Source: an uncultured Oscillospiraceae bacterium (GTDB taxonomy: Bacteria > Bacillota > Clostridia > Oscillospirales > Oscillospiraceae). From it: 17,133 nt of DNA. Under the pieces are notes generated by a model. The model was not told the origin of the DNA, did not search any database, and worked only from the letters and a program-made list of their open reading frames with translations. Made by a program: the position numbers and the translations under genes. The DNA is taken from positions 1 through 17,133 of the forward strand of contig CAKUOS010000045.1 in assembly GCA_934670025.1 (NCBI GenBank), written 5' to 3'. This document shows positions 7,369 through 14,321 of this stretch, in pieces (position 1 is the first letter of the stretch; the number at the start of each line of letters is the position of its first letter).

Positions 7369-7381
7369 CCGCCCGGGCGGT
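7368..7381. repeat. 14-bp palindrome between divergent trkA and rimM promoters
   Basis: ACCGCCCGGGCGGT is a perfect 14-bp palindrome that begins on the last base of the trkA -35 box and lies 27 bp before the rimM -35 box. A second small inverted repeat (GGCGG-TGAAG-CCGCC) overlaps its right side. It could be an operator acting on either promoter, or chance in GC-rich DNA. Confidence 0.6.
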
Positions 7382-7408
7382 GAAGCCGCCGTTCAGGAAT
7401 GTTCCCTC

Positions 7409-7437
7409 TTGCCCGTATGAAGAAAACACGGTATACT
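7409..7437 (+). promoter_or_regulatory. Promoter of the rimM-trmD operon
   Basis: TTGCCC (7409-7414) and TATACT (7432-7437) are 17 bp apart; the -10 box matches five of six and the -35 box four of six. The predicted start is about 25 nt before the rimM ATG, giving a short leader with only the ribosome binding site. It faces away from the trkA promoter. Confidence 0.78.
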
Positions 7438-7469
7438 ATATAGATAAACATCCGCACGGAGGCTCCCAT

Positions 7470-7958
7470 ATGAAACAGCAATATCTGCAAACCGGCAAGA
7501 TCGTCGGCACCCACGGCGTGCGCGGCGAAGTGAAGCTCCTTCCCTGGGCCGACGGCCCGGAGTTCCTGCTGCAATTCCATACGCTCTATCTGGACGGACA
7601 GCCGTATGCCGTCGAACACGCGCGCGTGCAGAAAACGTGCGTGCTTGTGAAGCTCGCGGGCGTCGACACCGTCGAACAGGCGCAGGCACTGCGCGACAAG
7701 GTCGTCTCCATCGACCGCGCGGACGCAAAGCTCCCCGCGGGCGCCGTCTTCATCGCGGATCTTCTGGGTCTGCCGGTCTATAACGGCGAACGCCTGATCG
7801 GCAAGCTGACCGAGGTCTATCCCACGCCCGCAAACGACGTATATGTCGTGCAGGGCGAGGACGGCGAAGAGCACCTCATCCCTTCCGTGCCCGATTTTAT
7901 CCTCGAGCGCAATCCGGACGAGGGCTTCATCCGTGTCAGGCTCATCGAGGGGATGTAA
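7470..7958 (+). CDS. rimM: 16S rRNA processing / 30S maturation factor RimM
   Basis: A 162-residue protein. The N-terminal RimM beta-barrel (about 6-84) starts with the typical TGKIVGTHGVRGEVKL; the C-terminal PRC-barrel (about 90-160) has NDVYVV and the IPSVPDFIL stretch. RimM binds ribosomal protein S19 and helps mature the head of the 30S subunit. The frame is open further upstream, but the ATG at 7470 is chosen because it matches the family N-terminus, has GGAGG at good spacing, and lies just after the promoter. trmD follows 4 nt later, the classical gene order. rpsP and the KH-domain gene that usually precede rimM are missing here. Confidence 0.96.
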   Translation: MKQQYLQTGKIVGTHGVRGEVKLLPWADGPEFLLQFHTLYLDGQPYAVEHARVQKTCVLVKLAGVDTVEQAQALRDKVVSIDRADAKLPAGAVFIADLLGLPVYNGERLIGKLTEVYPTPANDVYVVQGEDGEEHLIPSVPDFILERNPDEGFIRVRLIEGM

Positions 7959-7962
7959 CGCC

Positions 7963-8754
7963 ATGCGCTTTGACATTCTGACGCTCTTTCCCGAGGCCGT
8001 TATGCCCATGATGCAGTCGAGCATCCTCGGCCGCGCGCAGAAAAAGGGCCTCATCGAGATCCACGCGCACCAGATCCGCGACTACACCACAAACAGGCAG
8101 AATCAGGTCGACGATTACCCGTATGGCGGCGGCCGCGGCGCGATCTTGCAGTGCGACCCGCTGTGGCGCTGCTGGTGCGCCGTGTGCGACGAGATCGGCG
8201 CGCCGGTGCATACGATCTTCCTCTCGCCGTGCGGCCCGTCGTTCGATCAGACCAAAGCGCGCCAGCTGCAAGCGTCGCATGAAAACCTCGTCTTCGTCTG
8301 CGGCCATTACGAGGGTGTCGACCAGCGCTTCATCGACGAATGCGTCGACGAGGAGATCTCCATGGGCGATTTCGTCCTCACCGGCGGCGAGATCCCGGCC
8401 ATGGCCATCGTCGACGCCGTCGCGCGCCTGATCCCCGGCGTGCTGGGCGACGATATCTGCTTCACCGACGAGAGCCACTGGTCGGGGCTTCTGGAGTACC
8501 CGCAGTATTCAAGACCCGACGAGTGGCACGGCCTGACGGTCCCGGAGGTGCTGCGCTCGGGCGATCACGCCAGGGTTGCAAGATGGCAGAAAAAGCAGTC
8601 CATCCTGCGCACGCTGCACCGGCGGCCGGATCTGTTTTACAAGCTGCGCTTCCCGTATAAAACGCGGGCCGAGCGTAAATTCATCGCAGAATTGGAGGCT
8701 GAGGATGATGACTTCCGCGATCGAAACCCTAAAAACCTGGATTACCGAAAGTGA
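7963..8754 (+). CDS. trmD: tRNA (guanine-N1-)-methyltransferase TrmD
   Basis: A 263-residue SPOUT-class enzyme that methylates G37 of tRNAs using SAM, which prevents frameshifting. Landmarks are DILTLFPE (4-11), VDDYPYGGG (49-57), LSPCG (87-91), CGHYEGVDQRF (113-123) and the knot motif SMGDFVLTGGE (133-143), followed by GLLEYPQYSRP (175-185) and the VPEVLRSGDH region (193-202). In the usual DSF motif before GLL, this protein has DESHWS instead (169-174), so the residue aligned with the catalytic Asp may be Glu170. The ATG is 4 nt after rimM. The sirtuin gene starts inside the last 50 nt of trmD. rplS, the common downstream neighbour, is not here. Confidence 0.96.
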   Translation: MRFDILTLFPEAVMPMMQSSILGRAQKKGLIEIHAHQIRDYTTNRQNQVDDYPYGGGRGAILQCDPLWRCWCAVCDEIGAPVHTIFLSPCGPSFDQTKARQLQASHENLVFVCGHYEGVDQRFIDECVDEEISMGDFVLTGGEIPAMAIVDAVARLIPGVLGDDICFTDESHWSGLLEYPQYSRPDEWHGLTVPEVLRSGDHARVARWQKKQSILRTLHRRPDLFYKLRFPYKTRAERKFIAELEAEDDDFRDRNPKNLDYRK

Positions 8755-9427
8755 CAACATCGTCTTTTTCGGCGGCGCGGGCGTGTCGACGGAGTCCGGG
8801 ATCCCGGACTTCCGCAGCACCGACGGTCTGTATCATCAGAAATTCGACTACCCGCCCGAGACGATCCTTTCCCACACGTTTTTCTACCGGAATCCCGAAT
8901 ATTTCTTCCGCTTTTACCGTGAAAAGATGCTCCCGCTCGACGTGCAGCCCAACGCCGCGCACTTAAAGCTCGCCGGGCTGGAACGCGCGGGCAAGCTCCG
9001 CGCCATCGTCACGCAGAACATCGACGGTCTGCACCAGAAAGCCGGCAGCAAAAACGTCTTCGAGCTCCACGGCTCCGTCTACCGCAATTACTGCGAAAAA
9101 TGCGGCAAATTCTACGGGCCTGAATACATCCGCGACTCGACCGGCGTGCCGCGCTGCACGTGCGGCGGCCGCATCAAGCCCGACGTCGTGCTCTATGAAG
9201 AGGGCCTCGATCAGAAGGTGCTCGAGGGCGCGGTGCGCGCCATCGCGGACGCGGACGTACTCATCGTCGGCGGCACGTCGCTGACCGTCTACCCGGCCGC
9301 CGGGCTCATTCAGTATTACCGCGGGCAAAAGCTCGTGCTCATCAACCGTGACGAAACGCAGTACGATTCCTACGCCGATCTGATCTTCCGCGATCCGATC
9401 GGCCGGGTTTTGGGTGCATTGGACTGA
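8705..9427 (+). CDS. NAD-dependent protein deacylase, sirtuin (Sir2/CobB family)
   Basis: A 240-residue sirtuin, single catalytic domain. NAD-binding GAGVSTESGIPDFRS spans 24-38, TQNIDGLH 103-110, catalytic His122 is in ELHGSV, four zinc cysteines are at 130, 133, 151 and 153, and GTSLTVYPAAGL is at 190-201. It removes acyl groups from protein lysines, consuming NAD. Two adjacent ATGs (8705 and 8708) are possible; GGAGG at 8694-8698 suits either, so the N-terminus is uncertain by one residue. The gene overlaps the end of trmD by 50 nt in another frame, so translation is probably coupled. Earlier in-frame starts would only add trmD-shadow residues. The homocysteine methyltransferase gene begins 6 nt after its stop. 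Confidence 0.94.
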   Translation: MMTSAIETLKTWITESDNIVFFGGAGVSTESGIPDFRSTDGLYHQKFDYPPETILSHTFFYRNPEYFFRFYREKMLPLDVQPNAAHLKLAGLERAGKLRAIVTQNIDGLHQKAGSKNVFELHGSVYRNYCEKCGKFYGPEYIRDSTGVPRCTCGGRIKPDVVLYEEGLDQKVLEGAVRAIADADVLIVGGTSLTVYPAAGLIQYYRGQKLVLINRDETQYDSYADLIFRDPIGRVLGALD

Positions 9428-9433
9428 AAAACT

Positions 9434-10315
9434 ATGACAAGAACCGATTTTTCCGCATGGTGCAAAACCGTGCGTCTGCTCGACGGCGCGACCGGCAGTA
9501 TGCTGCGTGCCGCCGGGATGCCCGTCGGCGTGTGCTCCGAACGCTGGGTGCTGGATCACCCGGACGCCGTCATCGGGCTGCAAAGGGCGTACCTCGCCGC
9601 GGGCAGCGAGATCGTCTACGCGCCGTCGTTCGGCGCGAACCGCGTACTGCTCGCGCACCACGGCCTGCAAAATGAGGTCGCGGCCTTCAACCGTGAGCTT
9701 GTCGCCGTCAGCCGCGAGGCCGTCGGGACAAAGGCGCTCGTCGCGGGCGACATGACCACGACCGGCCGGCCCGTCGCGCCCGGCGACGACGGTGCCTACG
9801 AAGAACTTCTGGATATCTACCGCGAACAGGCCGAAGCGCTCCTGACGGCAGGCGCCGATCTGTTCGCCGTGGAGACGATGATGGGCCTGACGGAGTGCAT
9901 GGCCGCCATTGAGGCCATCCGCAGCCTGTGCGATGCGCCCATTTTGTGTACGCTCTCCGTCTACTCCGACGGCAAATGCTACTTCGACGGCTCCGCGGCC
10001 GAGGCTGCGGAAATCCTGCCCGGACTCGGGGCCGACGCCGTGGGTCTCAACTGCTCCGCAGGCCCGGATCAGCTTGCAAGCGTCATCCGCGCGATGAAGG
10101 CCGCCGCAGGCCAAACGCCCGTCATCGCAAAGCCCAACGCAGGGCTCCCCACCATCACCGAAACCGGCGCGGCCGTCTATGACATGGGCCCGGAGCCGTT
10201 CACGCGCCATATGCTGGCGCTCAAAGCCGCGGGCGCGTCGCTGCTCGGCGGCTGCTGCGGCACGACGCCCGGGCATATCGCCGCGCTGCGCGCCGCGTTA
10301 TCCGCAGAAACCTGA
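9434..10315 (+). CDS. Homocysteine S-methyltransferase domain protein (stand-alone)
   Basis: A 293-residue TIM-barrel enzyme of the Hcy-binding/S-methyltransferase family. LLDGATGSML (15-24) begins the barrel; the zinc and homocysteine ligands are Cys207 in GLNCSAGP and the Cys274-Cys275 pair in GGCCGTTP. It transfers a methyl group to homocysteine to give methionine. It lacks the folate-binding, cobalamin-binding and activation domains of full MetH, so it is either a partner of separately encoded modules or a direct S-methylmethionine/betaine-type enzyme; the sequence does not decide which. There is no strong ribosome binding site before the ATG, only 6 nt after the sirtuin stop, so coupling is likely. 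The next gene starts 12 nt after its stop. Confidence 0.88.
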   Translation: MTRTDFSAWCKTVRLLDGATGSMLRAAGMPVGVCSERWVLDHPDAVIGLQRAYLAAGSEIVYAPSFGANRVLLAHHGLQNEVAAFNRELVAVSREAVGTKALVAGDMTTTGRPVAPGDDGAYEELLDIYREQAEALLTAGADLFAVETMMGLTECMAAIEAIRSLCDAPILCTLSVYSDGKCYFDGSAAEAAEILPGLGADAVGLNCSAGPDQLASVIRAMKAAAGQTPVIAKPNAGLPTITETGAAVYDMGPEPFTRHMLALKAAGASLLGGCCGTTPGHIAALRAALSAET

Positions 10316-10327
10316 CAGGAGGCTCCC

Positions 10328-12226
10328 ATGCCTGAATTTTTACCGATTTCCCGCGCTGACATGAAGCAGCGCGGCTGGGACCAGTGCGATTTCGTCTATG
10401 TCATCGGCGACGGCTACGTCGACCATCCTTCCTTCGGCCACGCGATCATCTCGCGCGTGCTCGAGGACGCGGGCTATAAGGTCGGCATCATCTCCCAGCC
10501 CGACTGGAAGGATCCCGCTTCCATCAACATCCTCGGCGAGCCGCGCCTGGGCTTTCTCGTCATGGGCGGCAACATGGACTCGATGGTCAACCACTACGCC
10601 GTCTCCAAAGCGCACCGGAAAACCGACGCCTATACGCCCGGCGGCGTCATGGGCAAGCGCCCGGACTACGCCGTGACGGTCTACTGCAACCTCATCCGCA
10701 GGACATATCCGCGCAAGCCCATCGTCATCGGCGGCATTGAGGCAAGTCTGCGCAGGCTCTCGCACTATGACTACTGGTCGGATAAGCGCAAGCGCTCGAT
10801 CCTGCTCGATGCACAGGCCGATCTTCTGATCTACGGCATGGGCGAGCGCGCCGTCGTCGAGGTGGCGAACGCCCTGAACGACGGTATGGACGTGCGCGAC
10901 ATTACGTACATCGACGGCACGGTCTATCCCTGCCGCGCGGTCGACGATTCCGTGCCGTCCATCACATTGCCGTCCTACGACGCGGTAAAGGCCAGCGCCC
11001 GCGCCTACGCGGAGTCCTTCGCCATCCAGTACCGCAATACCGACCCCTTCTGCGCCAAACGGCTCATCGAGCCCTACGGCGCGCACGAATTTGTCGTCCA
11101 GAACCCGCCGCAGAAGCCCCTCTCACAGAAGGAAATGGATCACGTCTACGATCTTCCCTACTGCCGCACGTATCACCCGTCGTACAAAAAGCGCGGCGGC
11201 ATCCCGGCGATCAGCGAGATCGAATTCAGCCTCACCTCCTGCCGCGGCTGCTTCGGCGCGTGCAGCTTCTGCGCGCTGACGTTCCATCAGGGACGTATCA
11301 TCCAGACCCGTTCGCACGCATCCATCCTGAAAGAGGCCGAAGCCATGACCCGCGCGCCGGGCTTCAAGGGTTATATCCACGACGTCGGCGGCCCGACGGC
11401 CAATTTCCGTCAGCCCGCGTGCAAAAAGCAGCTCCAGCGCGGCGCTTGCCCGGGCCGGCAGTGCCTGTTCCCCTCGCCCTGCAAAAACCTCATCGCCGAT
11501 CATTCGGACTATGTTTCGCTGCTCCGAAAGCTCCGCAAGCTGCCGAACGTCAAAAAGGTCTTCATCCGCAGCGGCATCCGCTTTGACTATCTGCTTGCAG
11601 ACCCCAGCGACACGTTTTTCAGGGAACTTGTGCGCTATCACATCTCCGGGCAGCTGAAGGTCGCGCCCGAGCACGTGTCCGACAACGTCCTGCGCGTCAT
11701 GGGCAAGCCGCCCCACGCGGTCTATCAGCAGTTCGTCGAGAAATACAAAAAGATCAACGAGCAGGAACGTATGAAGCAGTACGTTGTGCCGTATCTCATG
11801 TCCTCGCATCCCGGCTGCACGATGCAGGACGCCGTGGCGCTTGCGGAATATCTGCGTGACTGCAACCACGAGCCCGAGCAGGTGCAGGATTTCTATCCCA
11901 CGCCCTCGACGCTTGCGACCGTCATGTACGACACCGGCCTCGACCCCAGAACGATGGAGCCGGTCTATGTCCCCAAAAATCCGCACGAAAAGGCCATGCA
12001 GCGCGCGCTGATGCAGTACCGGCGGCCGCAGAATTATTTCCTCGTGCGCGAGGCGCTGCAAAAGGCAGGACGGACGGATCTGATCGGCTTTGACGCAAAG
12101 TGCCTCATCCGTCCCTATCCGCCGAAGGAAAAGAAGCGCGAAGCTGCGGAGCCTTCCGCGAAAGCCCCGCAGAAACCGCAGAACCCCGCGAAAAAGCCGT
12201 CCCAAAGGCGCGGCCAAAAACGATAG
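10328..12226 (+). CDS. YgiQ family radical SAM protein
   Basis: A 632-residue protein. The N-terminal part (about 1-290) is the YgiQ-specific region with VIGDGYVDHPSFGHA and GGIEASLRRLSHYDYW. The radical SAM core follows with cluster cysteines 308, 312 and 315 in CFGACSFC (CxxxCxxC), which hold a 4Fe-4S cluster and cleave SAM. A C-terminal conserved region includes HPGCTMQDAVALAEYL and the DFYPTPST motif. The last about 35 residues are a Lys/Pro/Ala-rich, basic, probably disordered tail. The reaction of this family is not known to me. The ATG at 10328 has CAGGAGG upstream and lies 12 nt after the methyltransferase gene. Confidence 0.93.
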   Translation: MPEFLPISRADMKQRGWDQCDFVYVIGDGYVDHPSFGHAIISRVLEDAGYKVGIISQPDWKDPASINILGEPRLGFLVMGGNMDSMVNHYAVSKAHRKTDAYTPGGVMGKRPDYAVTVYCNLIRRTYPRKPIVIGGIEASLRRLSHYDYWSDKRKRSILLDAQADLLIYGMGERAVVEVANALNDGMDVRDITYIDGTVYPCRAVDDSVPSITLPSYDAVKASARAYAESFAIQYRNTDPFCAKRLIEPYGAHEFVVQNPPQKPLSQKEMDHVYDLPYCRTYHPSYKKRGGIPAISEIEFSLTSCRGCFGACSFCALTFHQGRIIQTRSHASILKEAEAMTRAPGFKGYIHDVGGPTANFRQPACKKQLQRGACPGRQCLFPSPCKNLIADHSDYVSLLRKLRKLPNVKKVFIRSGIRFDYLLADPSDTFFRELVRYHISGQLKVAPEHVSDNVLRVMGKPPHAVYQQFVEKYKKINEQERMKQYVVPYLMSSHPGCTMQDAVALAEYLRDCNHEPEQVQDFYPTPSTLATVMYDTGLDPRTMEPVYVPKNPHEKAMQRALMQYRRPQNYFLVREALQKAGRTDLIGFDAKCLIRPYPPKEKKREAAEPSAKAPQKPQNPAKKPSQRRGQKR

Positions 12227-12240
12227 TCTAACGTCCCGGT

Positions 12241-12281
12241 TCGCCTCATATAGTCTTCCATACGAAGAAAAGATGAGGTGG
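12241..12281 (+). promoter_or_regulatory. Hairpin covering the ribosome binding site of the SSB paralog
   Basis: In the 59-nt gap after the YgiQ gene, TCGCCTCAT (12241-12249) pairs with ATGAGGTGG (12273-12281) over nine positions (two or three G-U). An inner 5-bp stem TCTTC/GAAGA (12254-12258 with 12264-12268) has a 5-nt loop. The right arm is exactly the Shine-Dalgarno region of the gene starting at 12286. Such masking could make translation conditional. It is read by eye and no folding energy was computed. Confidence 0.5.
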
Positions 12282-12285
12282 AACT

Positions 12286-12894
12286 ATGGAAAACGCAGCC
12301 AATCACATCACCCTGACCGGCACGCTTGCATCGCTGCCCGTGTATTCGCACGAAAATCACGGCCGCCGGTTTTACCGCTTTGTGCTCGCCGTCGCGCGCG
12401 CGTCGGGCACGGAGGATCTGCTGCCCGTGCTTGCGGGCGAGGAGGTACTGAACGAAGCGCCGCTGTTTGACGGCGAACGCTTCACCGTCACGGGCCAGAT
12501 CCGCTCCTTCAACAGCCGCGCGGCCACCGGGCCGCGGCTCATTTTGTGCGTGTACGCACTGTCGATCACGACGACGCAGGAGCCCATGCAGAACGAGGCC
12601 GTCCTCACCGGGACCGTCTGCAAGATCCCCGTCTACCGCCAGACGCCGCTCGGGCGGCAGATCACGGATCTGTGCCTTGCGGTGCCGCGGCTGTACCACC
12701 GCGCCGATTACATCCCCTGCATCCTCTGGGGCAGGACGGCGCAGGCCGCGGGCGCGTACCCCGTCGGCACGCGCCTGACGCTCACCGGGCGGCTGCAAAG
12801 CCGCACATATCTCAAAAATCTCGGCGAAACGAGCGAAACGCGCACCGCGTATGAGCTCTCCGTCAGCGAATGCATCCCGGAGGAGATTTTTTAA
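12286..12894 (+). CDS. Tandem OB-fold single-stranded DNA-binding protein paralog
   Basis: A 202-residue protein made of two related OB folds. OB1 spans about 7-96 and OB2 about 102-197; the repeats align at LTGTLASLPVY versus LTGTVCKIPVY, and FVLAVAR versus LCLAVPR. OB2 has the more typical SSB/PriB features, for example DYIPCILWGR (141-150) and a GRLQSRTY strand (168-175). It should bind single-stranded DNA or RNA. The C-terminus IPEEIF is short and acidic with a terminal Phe, recalling the SSB tip that recruits partner proteins, though it lacks the long flexible tail. The start has GAGG at 7-nt spacing, which is buried in a hairpin. It is likely co-transcribed with the YgiQ gene, 59 nt upstream. 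It is not the main ssb, which is normally beside rpsF and rpsR. Confidence 0.82.
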   Translation: MENAANHITLTGTLASLPVYSHENHGRRFYRFVLAVARASGTEDLLPVLAGEEVLNEAPLFDGERFTVTGQIRSFNSRAATGPRLILCVYALSITTTQEPMQNEAVLTGTVCKIPVYRQTPLGRQITDLCLAVPRLYHRADYIPCILWGRTAQAAGAYPVGTRLTLTGRLQSRTYLKNLGETSETRTAYELSVSECIPEEIF

Positions 12895-12975
12895 ACTTTT
12901 TTCCGCATCCGGCGCAACGAACCTTCCGCGATCCCGTCTATATGGACAGAAGAAAAAACGAAAGGGGACTTACCA

Positions 12976-14004
12976 ATGAAAAAGCGAACAATTCTTGCCT
13001 TGCTCCTTGCTGCGCTGCTGGTTCTGACCGTTTTTACCGGCTGCGGCGCAAACGCGACCAAGTATGCAGCGTCCTCCGCCGACTCTGCATACAATGCCGC
13101 CGCACCCCAAACGCCCATGGCCGCCCCGGAAGCGCCCATGGAGGAACCCGCCGCGGCTGAAGAGGCCGAGATGGCCTACGACACCGTCGCCACCGCGTCG
13201 GGTCAGACCGTCGAAACGCCCGAACCCGACGACTCCGTCGCCGACTACACGGCCAAGATCATCTACACCGCGTCCGTCTCCATCGAGACGACCGAATTTG
13301 ATGACGCCGTCGCCGCGCTCGAATCGCAGGTGAAGGCGATCGGCGGCTTCGTCGAAAGCTCCAACGTCTACGGCGACACGCAGTACAATGACGACGGCAC
13401 GACGTCGATCGTCAACCGCTGGGCGTATTACACCGTCCGCATCCCGTGCGAGCAGTTTGAAGCGTTCCTGCACACGGCCGACGGCTTCGGCAACGTGACC
13501 TCCACGAGCCGCGACGCACAGAACGTCACCTCGGCCTACACCGACTATGAAGCGCGCCTGTCGAGCCTGCGGACGCAGGAGGAGCGGCTTCTCAATATGC
13601 TCGAAAAGAGCGAGGACGTCGACACGCTCATCGCCATCGAGCAGCGGCTGGCCGACGTGCGCTACGAGATCGAGTCCATCGAGCGGAGTCTTCGCAACTA
13701 CGATATGCAGATCAAATACTCCACGGTGAACCTTGATCTGCGCGAGGTCGAGATCTACACGCCGACCGTGCCGGTCACGCGCACATTCGGCGAAAAGCTG
13801 TCCGACGCCTTCGCAGACGGCTGGACGAGCTTCACGCGCGGCGTACAGCGCTTTATCATCGACCTTGCCGCCGCACTGCCGACGCTGGTGCTGCTGGCCG
13901 TGATCGCTGTGATCGTCGTGTTCACGGTCAGAAAGGTGCTCAAAAACCGCGCCGCGCGCAGAGCGAAAAAGCAGCCCGAGACGGAAAATCCCGACCAGAA
14001 ATAA
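12976..14004 (+). CDS. DUF4349 domain lipoprotein with C-terminal membrane segment
   Basis: A 342-residue envelope protein. The signal peptide ends in lipobox FTGC with Cys23. An Ala/Pro/Glu-rich linker (about 28-90) leads to the DUF4349 domain (about 93-320), in which a long heptad-like region (about 185-245) with EARLSSLRTQEERL and DVRYEIESIERSL predicts a coiled coil. A membrane helix (about 298-318) and a basic cytoplasmic tail follow, so it would be tethered at both ends. Function is unknown to me. AAAGGGGAC precedes the ATG. The 81-nt gap after the SSB paralog holds no clear promoter or terminator, so it may be read through from the operon or have a weak promoter of its own. A strong terminator follows. 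Confidence 0.86.
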   Translation: MKKRTILALLLAALLVLTVFTGCGANATKYAASSADSAYNAAAPQTPMAAPEAPMEEPAAAEEAEMAYDTVATASGQTVETPEPDDSVADYTAKIIYTASVSIETTEFDDAVAALESQVKAIGGFVESSNVYGDTQYNDDGTTSIVNRWAYYTVRIPCEQFEAFLHTADGFGNVTSTSRDAQNVTSAYTDYEARLSSLRTQEERLLNMLEKSEDVDTLIAIEQRLADVRYEIESIERSLRNYDMQIKYSTVNLDLREVEIYTPTVPVTRTFGEKLSDAFADGWTSFTRGVQRFIIDLAAALPTLVLLAVIAVIVVFTVRKVLKNRAARRAKKQPETENPDQK

Positions 14005-14010
14005 GGCCCT

Positions 14011-14045
14011 CCACCCCGCAGGCCACGGTCTGCGGGGTGGTTTTT
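14011..14045 (+). terminator. Intrinsic terminator after the DUF4349 gene
   Basis: CCACCCCGCAG (14011-14021) and CTGCGGGGTGG (14030-14040) form a perfect 11-bp stem with an 8-nt loop, followed by five T residues. It starts 6 nt after the DUF4349 stop and closes the plus-strand run of genes. Confidence 0.95.
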
Positions 14046-14085
14046 GCGCCCGCAGGCGCGCGTTGCAAATTTCCACGGAACCGAC

Positions 14086-14191
14086 ACCGCCATCACCAAC
14101 AATGACGGGCTCTTTCGGCAGTCATTCACAGATAGGCAAAAGGGGCGGTCAGTAAAGACCGTCCCTTTTTGAGCCGATACGTGATGGCGGT
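14086..14191. repeat. 106-bp element bounded by an 11-bp inverted repeat
   Basis: ACCGCCATCAC (14086-14096) and GTGATGGCGGT (14181-14191) are perfect inverse complements. Nested inside are AATGAC/GTCATT (14101-14106 with 14121-14126), GGCTC/GAGCC (14108-14112 with 14171-14175) and the terminator-like hairpin at 14142-14165. The right end runs into TTTTT on the plus strand. It could be a short mobile repeat or a structured RNA. Confidence 0.55.
14138..14170. terminator. Bidirectional terminator-like hairpin between convergent operons
   Basis: GGGGCGGTC (14142-14150) pairs with GACCGTCCC (14157-14165) over 9 bp with one G-U and a 6-nt loop. It is flanked by AAAA on the left and TTTTT on the right, so the RNA of either strand would end in a U tract. 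It may stop the minus-strand feo operon as well as any plus-strand readthrough. Confidence 0.65.
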
Positions 14192-14217
14192 TTTTGAGTA
14201 AAAAGCACTCTTTTCTC

Positions 14218-14251
14218 CCCAATCTTTTCTCTTGCGAGAGAAAAGATTGGG
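14218..14251. repeat. Perfect 15-bp hairpin with TGCG loop
   Basis: CCCAATCTTTTCTCT (14218-14232) and AGAGAAAAGATTGGG (14237-14251) are perfect inverse complements around TGCG. There is no T tract on either strand, so it is not a typical terminator. It looks like a palindromic intergenic repeat unit. Confidence 0.75.
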
Positions 14252-14264
14252 CCGTCGGAGACAT

Positions 14265-14286
14265 GGGCGGACAGAGTCGTCCGCCC
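14265..14286. repeat. GGGCGGAC/GTCCGCCC hairpin
   Basis: An 8-bp perfect stem with a 6-nt loop. GTCGGA (14254-14259) and TCCGAC (14306-14311) pair outside it, so a larger two-level structure is possible. It resembles the GGGCGGTC hairpin at 14142-14165. Confidence 0.6.
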
Positions 14287-14321
14287 CTACAGAGCCCAGG
14301 TCGTTTCCGACGCAGGGAAAA

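Noticed and set aside
5579..7420. 613-codon plus-strand open frame opposite trkH and trkA
   Set aside because: It runs across two well-supported minus-strand genes, has no start signal and no recognisable family; the composition is that of a GC-driven antisense frame.
12970..14076. 368-codon minus-strand open frame with a Gly-rich repeat-like end, opposite the DUF4349 gene
   Set aside because: The Gly/Arg-rich stretch is the mirror of the Ala/Pro-rich linker of the DUF4349 lipoprotein, which has a lipobox, ribosome binding site and terminator on the plus strand.
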